A stretch of 64,000 nt of DNA from positions 26,305,318 to 26,369,317 of the forward strand of contig CM074188.1 in assembly GCA_037179385.1 (NCBI GenBank), read 5' to 3'. The notes under the pieces are model-generated. The model worked only from the letters and a program-made list of their open reading frames with translations, did not search any database and was not told the DNA's origin. This stretch comes from Holothuria scabra. Lineage: Eukaryota > Echinodermata > Holothuroidea > Aspidochirotida > Holothuriidae. A program made the translations under genes and the position numbers. This document shows, one piece after another, positions 47,895 to 59,968 of the stretch (position 1 is its first letter; every line of letters starts with the position of its first letter).

Positions 47895-48430
47895 CTCAGT
47901 ACTACTCAATAAAGCATTCACTGGCGCTTCACAACAGGAACAGAAACAAGTATAGAACAAAACCACAAACTAACAAAAGAAAGTTCAGTCAATTGAAAGT
48001 TCTAGTAAACAGATGCGTTTTAAGTTGAAAGAGTCGATAGATGAACAGTCCCTCAGATTCTCCGGGAGGCTGTTCCATAATTTTGGACCGGCGACACTGA
48101 AAGATCTGTCACGAAAAGTTGAAGCTTTCGTGAAGGGCAAATGAAGTAGACAACCACTAGTAGAGGAACGTGTAGAATAATGGCATTTGCGTCGCTGAAT
48201 TAAATTTTCAGATTATCAGGTGCTAGGTTATGGAGACATTTGAAAACGAGAACTAAACGTTTGAACTCGGCACGGACATGTATGGGAAGAATGTGAAGTT
48301 GTTTGAGAGCATCTGTGGAACTTTGATCTCCCTAAAATGATTTTTACAGTTTGATTCTGTATACGCTGTAATGGCCATAACGATGACTTAGGTAAGTTAA
48401 CAAAAAGTGAATTTACATAATCCATATGGA
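47895..48430 (-). pseudogene. LINE 3' end fragment (minus strand)
   Basis: Minus-strand translation begins MDYVNSLFVNLPKSSLWPLQ, then RIQNQTVKIILG. Shifted frames continue with LHILPIHVRAEFKRLVLVFK, then RDRSFSVAGPKLWNSLPENL, then RDCSSIDSF. These blocks are the standard C-terminal part of CR1/Jockey-type LINE proteins. Several frame changes are present. Confidence 0.85.
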
Positions 48431-49106
48431 AAAAAAATATGGCTGTTAGCCATTTTAAGGGCAGAAGACAGATCCAGATATTTCCGTAATTTCCCTAGGT
48501 TGTGCATCCCATGAGCATTGATCCGGGCCTTCCTTGAGATGAATCCCAACCGAGCCCTGCTTTAATTACTGACGCCTAGCTGGGCTTTAGCTGGGCATCA
48601 ACTGGGAAAGGCAAGCCCAGTTGGGCCCCACGTGGGAACACATGGCAAACACGAATGGGTCCCAGCTGAGGCCCAGTAAGTAGCCCAGCTGAAGCCCATT
48701 TTGGGCCCAGCTGGGCATGTTGGCTGGGATGGCCTTCTGGACGACTGTGGCTAAAATGTTATACGAAGAAATCACATTTCAATTGTAATCAAAGATAAAA
48801 GAATGGTTCTATGATCCGACTAACTATTGCAAGCCCACCTAAACTTTTGGTAGTTTTTTTAACCCACTTTTTCTTCTATAGGAGGGGCAAGAAAGCTTTT
48901 GACCTGCTTTCAGTGCCTCTATTAGCCTTGTAGGTGTGGGAATCAATTTGACTTTAAAGGAAATTGTGTTTGTAGTAACTCAGTGAATAGTTACCTTAAA
49001 AGAAAGTAAAACTAGTTTAACGTAACCGTAGATATAAACCTGCCATACTCAAGAACTCATTATCATTCCTTTCTTCTGCTTCATCTTTTTCATTTCATTT
49101 CCTCAG
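48431..49106. other. Intron end before Amt exon 3
   Basis: 48580-48730 contains a repeated GCCCAGCTGGGC/GGGCCCAGCTGGG motif of palindromic character, probably a small MITE. The exon 3 acceptor tract follows at about 49075-49106. Confidence 0.45.
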
Positions 49107-49178
49107 GTGGGGATGGCTCGGTTTCAACTGCGGTAGCACATACGGAATAGCAAACAACAAATGGGTATTGGCCACCAG
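49107..49178 (+). CDS. amt: Ammonium transporter exon 3 (WGWLGFNCGS pore motif)
   Basis: This 72-nt exon completes the split Trp and encodes WGWLGFNCGSTYGIANN followed by KWVLAT. The W, F and S of WLGFNCGS align with AmtB W212, F215 and S219, the Phe gate and ammonium-recognition residues of the second half of the channel. The acceptor is a long pyrimidine tract ending TTTCCTCAG; the donor is CCAG|GTATGT (phase 2). The split Arg codon is completed by the exon at 58471. The intron upstream is 5.7 kb and holds a SINE, a Penelope-type endonuclease remnant and a LINE end. Confidence 0.93.
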
Positions 49179-50510
49179 GTATGTTGATTAGAACACTTCT
49201 TTAAAAATCCAGATTTGCGAGACATTGTCAGTAGCGAATGGAGAAGAGCAACCATAAAGAAACATTGTAGTTCATTTTCATGGAATACTAGAGCGACATT
49301 CTGTAAGCTTCATATCGACGAATCCGAACAGTAAAGTTGAGGGGGCGGGTGTAATATATTTGGGCATAACCGGCCTTCATCAGCTTTAACTGTTAACATT
49401 ATTTGTTAACTGCTTCATGCATGCTTGTGCACTCAAGTTCCCATTGATTCTCTCAATTTTACTGCATCTGAAGGTTTAGAACTGAATATAGATAATACAA
49501 TTCAGGCGATTTAAGATAAATGGATCACACTGTTGGCAGACTTCACTAGCTGCTCGAATTCGTATGTACAATCATCATGCTCAGTTGTCATGCCCAGATA
49601 ACCATTTTTGCTGGTACTCAAATTTTATGATTGGGAATCGCTACCTCAATATCACTTTTTCTTTTTAGGGAAGACATGACGCAGAAGAAAAGTGAAAATA
49701 TAACGCCAAACTCATATTAAGGTTTTCCAGAATATAGTAATATTATCTAAAATTTAAACACCAGTGCGGGTGGGGATCAGACTCAAAAGGAATGCATCAT
49801 AGAAGGGGATCTCATCAACAGCTTTTCGATCATTTCGTTGAGTGTTTTAATAATACTTCAATTATTCAGCCTTCCAATTTTAAATATTTTTAGTTGATTA
49901 ATGCTCGTATATTGTCAACCAATTTCAACCAAAGTTATGACTGTAAAGTAAGGGATTTTGTTCAATATGAGATTGAAAAAATAATTTCTCATCATTTGAT
50001 TATCACGAGTAACGCCGTTTGAAGGATCGGCCTGCAGCGCAGTTCTAAAAAGAGCGATGATGCTTGATTACATTGACAAGCACATTTCACTGTGGCTTCA
50101 CGCCAGGTCTTTGGCATCGCCATCATTAAACAATAAAGCAGACGACCAATTTTCAAGAGGCTACTTCCTAGACTGACTAGCTAATAAGAGGCGACAATAA
50201 AAAGACCAGCAAACATGCAGGTACACTGGCAACACAAGTGCTACAAAGTACATTAGCTGAAGACATGATTATTGCATTTGGTATGTGATACATAGTGCTA
50301 GAGTTTCGCCTGTGTCTGTGATGTAGATCATAGGTTTGTTATAAGTAAAAATTTAAATTTTTTAAACGAAAATTTTTGATAAAGGTCTACATCACCCAAA
50401 TATGTGTGCTGTTAAGTTTGAAGCAGTTGAATGTCACATTGCAAAGAGGACTTGTCCTTGTTTCATCAACACTTCACTCATTGGTAGGATAACACAATTT
50501 TGTGTTAAAT
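49179..50510. other. Intron between Amt exons 3 and 4, first part
   Basis: No recognisable frame or repeat apart from the SINE fragment that follows. Confidence 0.4.
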
Positions 50511-50605
50511 ACTCCTAGAAAACAAGCAAGTGAGTCACAATTGTGAAAGGCCATAGTCGGCTCAACTTGAACCAATTAGTTGGAAACTGGGTGGTAAAAC
50601 TCCAT
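50511..50605 (+). repeat. SINE 3' fragment, copy d
   Basis: Only the 3' body remains: GAAAACAAGCAAGTGAGTCA, GGCTCAACTTGAACCAATTA, GTTGGAAACTGGGTGG, AAAACTCCATGTAACT. The tRNA head is missing. Confidence 0.7.
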
Positions 50606-51016
50606 GTAACTCTTCCTTTACTAAGAAAATCGCGTCTCTGACATATCATTTATAAATTAACAGCCAAGTCTTTTCGAATGAGAACCAACTCTTTGGAAAC
50701 ATGACTCCCTTTTTGAGAAAATAACCATGATTGAGCTTTGAACAGCTTTTTCCAAAAACGGAAAGATGCTTCCCGAAGATTCAAAGAAGTCTGAAAAAAG
50801 TCCTTCAAGAGAAAGTAAAGAACTTCCTTGAAATACTCACTCATCAGTAACTTCGACATCCAGTTTGCAATATTTAAATATAACCCTCTCACGTGTTTTA
50901 GTGTATCTTCGGTCTTGTGTATTAAACACACGTTTAGTGAAATTCTTACACCGGTACACTGGGTACGATTTCATATCGAAGAATAGATTAACGCTGCGAT
51001 GCACATGTCGACTTAA

Positions 51017-51215
51017 CCCTTTACCGTTGTTTGGGTCCTTTTGGACCCATACGGAGAGCGCGGCTGTCATCCATCTTTACTGCTTCACGCGGAGCTCGAA
51101 ACTGCGAGTAGCTACCCGAAAATTCGGCCACAACAACGGGGGGACAACGCGGGGCTGTGCTAACACGCAGAGAGCGGCATCAGCTTTGCAGTAAACACAC
51201 TCCACGGGCTTATTC
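51017..51215. mobile_element. piggyBac-like MITE relative, truncated copy
   Basis: Starts CCCTTTACCGTTGTTTGGGT after TTAA (51013-51016), followed by the hairpin GGGTCCTTTTGGACCC. It shares GAGCTCGAAACTGCGAGTAG and CTACCCGAAAATTCGGCC with 3559-3817. Instead of the expected right end it runs into GCATCAGCTTTGCAGTAAAC, which also flanks the 3559 copy in inverted orientation at 3489-3525. Its uninterrupted GCGAGTAGCTACCCG serves as the empty site for the insertion in the neighbouring copy. Confidence 0.65.
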
Positions 51216-51218
51216 TAA

Positions 51219-51882
51219 CCCTTTACCGTTGTTTGGGTCCTTTTAGACCCATACGGAGAGCGCGTCTGTCACCAGTCCTTATTGCTTCACGCGGAGCTCG
51301 AAACTGCGAGTACACTCTAAAATCAAAAGAGTAAACTTAGTCACTCTTTGATCGAGTGAAAAGTATAAAATCGCTCCATAAGAGTGATAATTCACTCCAA
51401 GAGGAGTGAAGTTCCCTCCAAAAAGAGTGAAGTTCACTCCAAAAAAGAGTGAAATTCACTTAAAACGAGTAAATTTCCCTCTTAATGGAGTGCCCACAGT
51501 GATCGCTCTTTAAAAAAAGAGCGATCATTGCAGGCACTCGTGGAAGAGTGAATTTTCCCTCTTTCTCTAGAGAATTTCACTCTTTTTGGAGCAAACTTCA
51601 CTCTTTTTGGAGGGAACTTCACTCCTCTTGGAGTGAATTATCACTCTTGTGGAGTGCCTTTATACTTTTCACTCGATCAAAGAGTGACTAAGTTCACTCT
51701 TTTGATTTTAGAGTGTAGCTACCCGAAAATTCGACCACAACAACGGGGGGGGGGGGTCAATAGTTTAAGGTCATGGGGTCAATACCCTAAGGAGGCTGAC
51801 GCGGGAGGTGCTACGTCCGCTTTTCCGCCCACTCCCGAGGCGCGCAAATATGCCCCGATTGGAGCACAACGGTTAAGGGTTA
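51219..51882. mobile_element. piggyBac-like MITE carrying a nested insertion
   Basis: Begins CCCTTTACCGTTGTTTGGGT (51219) and ends, reversed, CCCTTAACCGTTGTGCTCC before TTAA (51883-51886 region). The body is the reverse of 3559-3817 (GGGTAGCTACTCGCAGTTTC, GCGGAAAAGCGGACGTAG on the minus strand). The two ends have different subterminal blocks: a GGGTCC/GGACCC stem on the left and a GCTCCAATCGGGGC block on the right. It is split at GCGAG|TAGCTACC by 51313-51715. Confidence 0.68.
51313..51715. mobile_element. 403-bp foldback MITE with GAGTGAA iterations, nested
   Basis: Tips are CACTCTAAAATC and GATTTTAGAGTG flanked by TA (51311-51312 and 51716-51717). The whole element is one long imperfect palindrome of about 200-bp arms meeting near 51510, and GAGTGAA/TTCACTC recurs every 15-25 bp. 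The uninterrupted host sequence GCGAGTAGCTACC at 51106-51118 proves insertion with TA duplication. Confidence 0.9.
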
Positions 51883-52002
51883 ATAAAAATATATATAAGA
51901 TGGAAATATGTATGGGGAATTTCAGTGAGTGCAGAATTTCCCTTCTCAAAACTTTTGCACCGTGTTTGTCTTGACCACTGGAATTTTGAAGACTACGGTC
52001 AG

Positions 52003-55000
52003 CACTTACTCAAATAATGAAATAAAAGTACAAAGCAAACAAGTGTATCATTGCAAGCATTCCACATCACTCAGTCTTCTTCTTACTGCGGGGTCTAATA
52101 TATCCAAATTTATAACATTTTCTGAATACTCATAATCTGTCACATATTTCTGACCAGTATAATCAGGTTCAGACAAAATTTTGATATTTCTGATGATGAA
52201 TTAGATAACTCTTAGAAGTTGCATTTCACATTGGGTATCACTACCATATAGTGAAATGTTTATCAAACTCACTCAAACTTACACAAATACTGAAATAAAT
52301 GTACAAAGCAAACAAGTGTATCATTGCAAGCGTTCCACATCACTCAGTCTTCTTCTTAATGCGGGGTCTAATATATCCAAATTTATAACATTTTCTGAAT
52401 ATTCATAATCTGTCACATATATTTCTGACCAGTATAATCAGGTTCAGACAAAATTTTGATATTTCTGATGATGAATTAGATAACTCTTAGAAGTTGCATT
52501 TGACATTTTGTATCACTACCATATAGTGAAATGTTTTGTAAACTCACTCAAACTTACCAACAAATAATGAAATAAAAGTACAAAGCAAAAAAGTGTATCA
52601 TTGCAAGCACTCCACATCACTAAGTCTTCTTCATATTTCTGACCAGTATAATCAAGATCAGACAAAATTTTGATATTTCTGATGATGAATTAGATAACTC
52701 TTAGAAGTTGCATAAAAGTGTATCATTGCAAGCACTCCACATCACTCTGTCTTCTTTTTAATGCGGGGTCTAATATATCCAAATTTATTACATTTTCTGT
52801 ATATTCATAATCTGTCACATATTTCTGACCAGTATAATCAGGTTCAGACAAAATTTTGATATTTCTGATGATGAATTAGATAACTCTTAGAAGCTGCATT
52901 TGACATTTTGTATCACTACCATATAGTGAAATGTTTTGCAAACTCACTCAAACTTACACAAATACTGAAATAAATGTACAAAGCAAACAAGTGTATCATT
53001 GCAAACATTCCATATCACTCAGTCTTCTTTTTAATGCGGGGTCTAATATATCCAAATTTATAACATTTTCTGAATATTCATTATCTGTCACATATTTCTG
53101 ACCAGTATAATCAAGATCAGACAAAATTTTGATATTTCTGATGATGAATTAGATAACTCTTAGAAGTTGCATTTGACATTTTGTATCACTACCATATAGT
53201 GAAATGTTTTGCAAACTCACTCAAACTTACTCAAATAATGAAATAAAAGTACAAAGCAAAAAAGTGTATCATTGCAAACATTCCATATCACTCAGTCTTC
53301 TTTTTAATGCGGGGTCTAATATATCCAAATTTATAACATTTTCTGAATATTCATAATCTGTCACATATTTCTGACCAGTATAATCAGGTTCAGACAAAAT
53401 TTTGATATTTCTGATGATGAATTAGATAACTCTTAGAAGTTGCATTTCACAGTGGGTATTACTACCATATAGTGAAATGTTTTGCAAACTCACTCAAACT
53501 TACTCAAATAATGAAATAAATGTACAAAGCAAACAAGTGTATCATTGCGCGCAAGCATTCCACATCACTCAGTCTTCTTTTTAATGCGGGGTCTAATATA
53601 TCCAAATATATAACATTTTCTGAATATTCATAATCTGTCATATATTTCTGACCAGTATAATCAAGATCAGACAAAATTTTGATATTTCTGATGATGAATT
53701 AGATAACTCTTAGAAGTTGCATTTGACATTTTGTATCACTACCATATAGTGAAATGTTTTGCAAACTCACTCAAACTTACCAACAAATAATGAAATAAAA
53801 GTACAAAGCAAACAAGTGTTTCATTGCAAGCATTCCATATCACTCAGTCTTCTTTTTAATGCGGGGTCTAATATATCCAAATTTATAACATTTTCTGAAT
53901 ATTCATAATCTGTCACATATTTCTGACCAGTATAATCAAGATCAGACAAAATTTTGATATTTCTGATAATGAATTAGATAACTCTTAGAAGTTGCATTTG
54001 ACATTTTGTATCACTACCATATAGTGAAATGTTTTGCAAACTCACTCAAACTTACTCAAATAATGAAATAAAAGTACAAAGCAAAAAAGTGTATCATTGC
54101 AAACATTCCATATCACTCAGTCTTCTTTTTAATGCGGGGTCTAATATATCCAAATTTATAACATTTTCTGAATACTCATAATCTGTCACATATTTCTGAC
54201 CAGTATAATCAGGTTCAGACAAAATTTTGATATTTCTGATGATGAATTAGATAACTCTTAGAAGTTGCATTTCACAGTGGGTATCACTACCATATAGTGA
54301 AATGTTTTGCAAACTCACTCAAACTTACTCAAATAATGAAATAAATGTACAAAGCAAACAAGTGTATCATTGCGCGCAAGCATTCCACATCACTCAGTCT
54401 TCTTTTTAATGCGGGGTCTAATATATCCAAATATATAACATTTTCTGAATATTCATTATCTGTCACATATTTCTGACCAGTATAATCAAGATCAGACAAA
54501 ATTTTGATATTTCTGATGATGAATTAGATAACTCTTAGAAGCTGCATTTGACATTTTGTATCACTACCATATAGTGAAATGTTTTGCAAACTCACTCAAA
54601 CTTACACAAATACTGAAATAAATGTACAAAGCAAACAAGTGTATCATTGCAAGCATTCCATATCACTCAGTCTTCTTTTTAATGCGGGGTCTAATATATC
54701 CAAATTTATAACATTTTCTGAATATTCATAATCTGTCACATATTTCTGACCAGTATAATCAAGATCAGACAAAATTTTGATATTTCTGATAATGAATTAG
54801 ATAACTCTTAGAAGTTGCATTTGACATTTTGTATCACTACCATATAGTGAAATGTTTTGCAAACTCACTCAAACTTACTCAAATAATGAAATAAAAGTAC
54901 AAAGCAAAAAAGTGTATCATTGCAAACATTCCATATCACTCAGTCTTCTTTTTAATGCGGGGTCTAATATATCCAAATTTATAACATTTTCTGAATACTC

Positions 55001-55689
55001 ATAATCTGTCACATATTTCTGACCAGTATAATCAGGTTCAGACAAAATTTTGATATTTCTGATGATGAATTAGATAACTCTTAGAAGTTGCATTTCACAG
55101 TGGGTATCACTACCATATAGTGAAATGTTTTGCAAACTCACTCAAACTTACTCAAATAATGAAATAAATGTACAAAGCAAACAAGTGTATCATTGCGCGC
55201 AAGCATTCCACATCACTCAGTCTTCTTTTTAATGCGGGGTCTAATATATCCAAATATATAACATTTTCTGAATATTCATAATCTGTCACATATTTCTGAC
55301 CAGTATAATCAAGATCAGACAAAATTTTGATATTTCTGATGATGAATTAGATAACTCTTAGAAGTTGCATTTGACATTTTGTATCACTACCATATAGTGA
55401 AATGTTTTGCAAACTCACTCAAACTTACCAACAAATAATGAAATAAAAGTACAAAGCAAACAAGTGTTTCATTGCAAGCATTCCATATCACTCAGTCTTC
55501 TTTTTAATGCGGGGTCTAATATATCCAAATTTATAACATTTCCTGAATATTCATAATCTGTCACATATTTCTGACCAGTATAATCAAGATCAGACAAAAT
55601 TTTGATATTTCTGATGATGAATTAGATAACTCTTAGAAGTTGCATTTCACATTGGGTATCACTACCATATAGTGAAATGTTTTGCAAAC
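52003..55689. repeat. Satellite array, about 274-bp unit, 13-14 units
   Basis: Tandem units run from TACAAAGCAAACAAGTGTAT through CACATCACTCAGTCTTCTT, AATGCGGGGTCTAATATATC, TGTCACATATTTCTGACCAG, TTTTGATATTTCTGATGATG to CCATATAGTGAAATG. Two early units (52555-52965) have internal deletions of about 60 and 90 bp. A marker variant TTGCGCGCAAGC appears at 53545, 54370 and 55193, about 824 bp apart, so three units form a higher-order repeat in the right half. It lies in the Amt intron between exons 3 and 4 and encodes nothing. Confidence 0.95.
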
Positions 55690-56037
55690 TCCTTCATGTG
55701 TCATTGGGTCGCTTGGATCAAGAAGATTCAACTCTTTTGAAGACAATTTGAACGCAAAATGCGTGATATGGCTCCTTCTTCCTTTTACAGTATGATGCTA
55801 ATGAAACATAAAACAATCTTAACACAACATCATGTACCAGGTCCTCTGGGAACTTCTCAACCAGGAGCATATGGCGATTCTCCGGTTTGGTAATAAAAAC
55901 GAAATCCTGAGAGCGGGTTAAAAATTTGTGTAGGCTTATTCATCTGAAACAGGCAAGACATGGCAAAGCTAAAGTTTCTTAAATCTCTTCTTTTTTTTTT
56001 AACATTTTTTTTTCAATCAAAAACCACATAATTATTA
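55690..56037. other. Spacer between satellite and foldback element
   Basis: Unique-looking sequence with two T/A homopolymer runs; nothing recognised. Confidence 0.5.
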
Positions 56038-57438
56038 AAGAGCCCATGAAATGACTTAGTAACAATGATTTGAGGTCATCTCTGACACTATCTATCAACA
56101 AAAATCAACAAAAATAGCATTTATTTTGAAGAATCCCACCCCACAAAAGAGAAATGCTCAAGTGAAATGGTATCCCTTCCAGCACAACAGCTGAAAAATG
56201 TAAAAGTGCAGTGAACCAAGAATGACATCATCACAGGAACCCATCTTCACAGTGTGTGTACTATAGTGCACTTGCAGTATACCCTGCTTTGTTGATTTTA
56301 CACAATCTTGCATGTATAGATGGCCTAAAATGATTGTTATAATCAACAGTTTTGTGACTTCTCAATATTCCTTGAGCCAACTAGCAGGGAAAATTGTTTG
56401 GTATATAATACATGATACAAGTGTTTGGAAGTTCCGTGGTAAGAGGTTATACACACAGAAAAATACCTCAGGCTCCTGGGGGATGCAACTGCATCAATTT
56501 GTCTTCCAGTGTTTTGTAACTATTATTTTTATTGGGGACGAAGCAGTGATTCTCTCATTACACAGGCCCATATGCAATGCTGTATACCATTCTGCACAGT
56601 GGCTTAAATACTAACAACATGTTCTGTGTTGTTTGGGATGCATGTGCTAATGCTGCAATTTGACTTGGTTCAAAGAATAGTGGGAAAGGAGACCAGCTGA
56701 TATTTTGGTTATTTAAGGGAGTATTCCATATTTTTTATCAAAAGTTGGCATGAAGTTATTATTTCAACTTCATGCATTTTGAAGTCTATGCTAGTACAAG
56801 ATCCATTGGTTGATATCTACATTAATGTTTGTGACAAATTTTACTTGGAAGCTATGTCTTCCAAAGGAATCCGGGTGAGATATCAGTCTTCTTATTCAAC
56901 AACCTGAATGAATGTGAGTTGAAATATTTTCTTTTCCTGGTTGGAAGAACTGCTGTCTAGTAATAGATCGACTAGATTGCTGGAACCAAAAATTCAAACT
57001 GATAGGCCTAACATGATGAATGGGACAGCTTTAGTGAATAATGATAAAATTCCTCTTTTGAGGAATTGGGATTGAGAATTTCAAATTTTGATTGAAATAT
57101 ATTTTTGGCTTTATACTGGGACATTCTTCAGATATAATTCAGAAATTATTTCACCAGTACTGGTCTCATGCTACGCAATCTGTGACCACAATGTTACCTT
57201 AAACATAGCATTATAATACACACACTGTGAAGTTGAGTTCCTGTGATGATGTCATTTTTGGTTCAATGCACTTTAACATCTTTTACATTTTTCAGCTGTT
57301 GTGCTGAAAGGGGTACCATTAAACTTGAGCCTTTCTCTTTTGTGGGGCAGAATTTTTTAAAATAAATGATTTTTTGGTGATAGATAGTGTAAGAGAATGA
57401 CTCCAAATCGTTGTCATTGAGTCATTTCATGGGCTCTT
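56038..57438. mobile_element. 1.4-kb TA-flanked inverted-repeat element
   Basis: Tips are AAGAGCCCATGAAATGAC and its complement, flanked by TA (56036-56037 and 57439-57440). Inverted arms of about 230 bp (56038-56270 and about 57208-57438) share CCCCACAAAAGAGAAA, CAGCACAACAGCTGAAAAAT, AATGACATCATCACAGGAAC and CACAGTGTGTGTA. The middle, about 930 bp, has no recognisable frame. Confidence 0.82.
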
Positions 57439-58470
57439 TATGTCAGGGTTTTACATTTCATCCAATTAGACCCACAAATTTGTCAGAGGTTTCTAACTCC
57501 CATTCGCTTTTGACAGTGTACACAAAAAGGCGTGTGAAAATTGAGAAAATGGTGAATTCCGTAACAATTTTAATTCAGGGAGTGCAGAAAACCCACATTT
57601 TATAACGTATTTAATTTTTTGTGATTCAAATGAAATCACACCTCTCTTGCACACAATATAAAGACATTGGCGATGTCACTCCACAAAAGAATACGAATGT
57701 CATTAAGTATATGAGACTGACTGAACAAATATGCAATACTTAGAATTACATAACTTTATCTGTTATTCTTAATGTGACAAGAATTGAGTTGATTTTTTTT
57801 TATTCATTTTTAATGTTCAGTTATCGAAATATTAGCAGTTTGATGTGACAAATTTTCTACAAAGAATGAATTTGAAGTCGACAGACGTGGTGTCTTGTAT
57901 TCACATTGTTGGAAAATATTTTGTTTTCCTTAATGTTAAGTAATTAGCCTCATTTTATGCAATTAAACTGTGATATATTGATGTCATAAGTGCATCCTGG
58001 AAAATGGAATTTTAACACCCCTAATCAATCCAAGGACAAAATAATGGGATGAAAAACAAATAAAAAACAAAAATTGGCCAACCATATAATCCGAATTTAT
58101 TCTTTTTTAACATTACGTCAAACGTAAATTATGTGATAGATTATTCGTTAAGCGTCTTTGCGAGAGAGTCACCTTTGTTGGATGTGATACATCAAAGGCA
58201 TATTGCACATAGACTATGGCATGTTTAATTTAAATTCTGAATACGCATAAATTATACACCAAGCAAATAAACTGATCATGCAAAAGTCACATCAAAGAAC
58301 TGTAATCATATATATTTAATCAGTATTCATTGAGCAGGGTGAAAATTAGGAGACCGGTGTTATTTTTGGCTGTGTCAAAACGCTTCCTAACTGAGTGATA
58401 ATTTCTAAAAAAAATTGCCTTTCTTATAATTCAGGCGTAATGTTATTTACTAAATTTTCTTTACTCATAG
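57439..58470. other. Intron end before Amt exon 4
   Basis: 57822-57990 is a copy of the inverted-repeat family of 14690-15215 (ATATTAGCAG, GTCTTGTATTCACATTG). No frame with a domain. Confidence 0.45.
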
Positions 58471-58530
58471 ATCTGCCGTTGCTACAATTCTTGCTTCTGT
58501 TGGAGGTGGAGTGACTGCGATCACTTTAAG
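58471..58530 (+). CDS. amt: Ammonium transporter exon 4
   Basis: This 60-nt exon completes Arg and encodes SAVATILASVGGGVTAITLR. This matches the helix after the FNCGS segment in animal Amt proteins, usually written SAVATxLAxxxGG. The acceptor is TTTACTCATAG and the donor TTAAG|GTTAGT, with phase 2 at both ends, so the exon could be skipped without breaking the frame. It is small and only convincing because it sits in order, on the right strand, and in phase with exons 3 and 5. Its upstream intron (9.3 kb) holds the satellite and nested MITEs. Confidence 0.9.
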
Positions 58531-58554
58531 GTTAGTATATATCAATAGAGGTTT

Positions 58555-58790
58555 TCATATGACGTCATTACGCTCACCAGCAGCCATATTGGAGTACACG
58601 TTACTACGAAGTAAACCACACTCGATGTGCTTGCTTGTTGCATCTATACACACTGCGTGTATCATAGTACACACAGTGCAGTGCGTTCAGCACAAAGCCA
58701 CTAGTATGTGGCGTGATTTTCCTTCAGCATGGCGGATCAGTGTAGTGTACTGTAGTAGTAATCGCAAAGCCTCTATAATTACTCAGGAAC
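58555..58790 (+). repeat. Dispersed repeat family R, copy 3
   Basis: Ordered matches to 24795-25130: GACGTCATTACGCTC, CACACTCGATGTGCTTG, CAGTGCGTTCAGCACAAA, CAGCATGGCGGATC, AAAGCCTCTAT. It begins about 25 bp after the exon 4 donor. The 127-residue frame over it is not supported as a gene. Confidence 0.6.
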
Positions 58791-59968
58791 CAAAGCGACC
58801 TTACCTCGGTTTTATTTTTTTTTTTAATTTTTTTTTCATTTTTTATTTTGTCATAATCAAAATTCACATGCTTTTATTTTCGTTTAAGATTTAAGTGTTT
58901 GATATTCTGACGTCACGGTAGAAAATGCATCCTCTTGACATCCGTTTTCCAACTAAAAAAGTTAGTCCGTGGCATTATTTTTCATTTTGTTTTTAACTTT
59001 ATCAATTTTCGTAGTTAGACAGGAAGCATCTTTGTGCTCAGCTCTTAAATGTTAAAATTAAATTAAATACCACGGTGGTGATCCTTTCCCAAGGTAATAC
59101 GACTATAAGTGTCTATTTCAAAAAAAGCATACCTTCATTTACCAACAAAGTCGGTCAACTAATTTGTCTGAGATATATAAGTCAGGGCGCAACCAAAATT
59201 TACTTAAAGTTTAAGTCTAAGCTATAACTTTTTGACTTTTTAACTTCCGTCGCTCTGACAGTTTGTTTCGGGAAGTAGTATAAGACACCTCGCTTCTCTG
59301 GTCAAGATGGTCCTATTCCTGCCAAATCAAAGCTTAGTTCCGGTTGCAAATTTGTGATACTCGGTCTAGCCCTTTTTTTCCTACTGAGCATTTATCTTAT
59401 TAGTATATATTTTCCACTATTTCAAACGTATCTGCAGTATGTACCTAGCAGATAGGCAGAGGGTATACATAGGTTAATTGATGTAATTGTAAAGGAACTT
59501 AGCTTTCAATGATGTAAGCTCGACCATTCTGCCTTTCTCTCCTTTTTATAAGATATGTTTCATGAAAATTGAACGCTTTATCGGATGACTAGACGGCAAC
59601 CTCACTTTAATTGGCTATTACGGTGCACGGATATTGAATATGTCATGATGCAAAGTTTGCGGCCAGAGTTTGTCATGGAAATAAATGATTTCTCAGAAGA
59701 AAACATTTCGCCTGTGGCGCATTTGTCATGTATGCTTCGCATTTCATCAATGTCTTTTCGTCATTGTAATAAAAATAAAATTGCAGCAAAGCTTCAGCAT
59801 TAAATCACTTTCCCCTAAACTGAAAGTACATTTCAAGCCTTCGCCTGTCTGCAAATGTTAGAATGAGGTGTCGTTTTAAAGAATATAGAATCGTTGTTCT
59901 TGTTAACTTCCAATAAAGGTTCCTAAATTACCGGTTTTTGTTCTTCCCACGCTTGTCTTCAGTTCTGT
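58791..59968. other. Intron sequence, no gene recognised
   Basis: A poly-T rich tract at 58806-58855; otherwise nothing identifiable. Confidence 0.4.

Noticed and set aside
52003..55689. Regular repeats that might suggest a CRISPR-like array
   Set aside because: Units are contiguous 274-bp tandem repeats with no variable spacers, in a eukaryotic intron.
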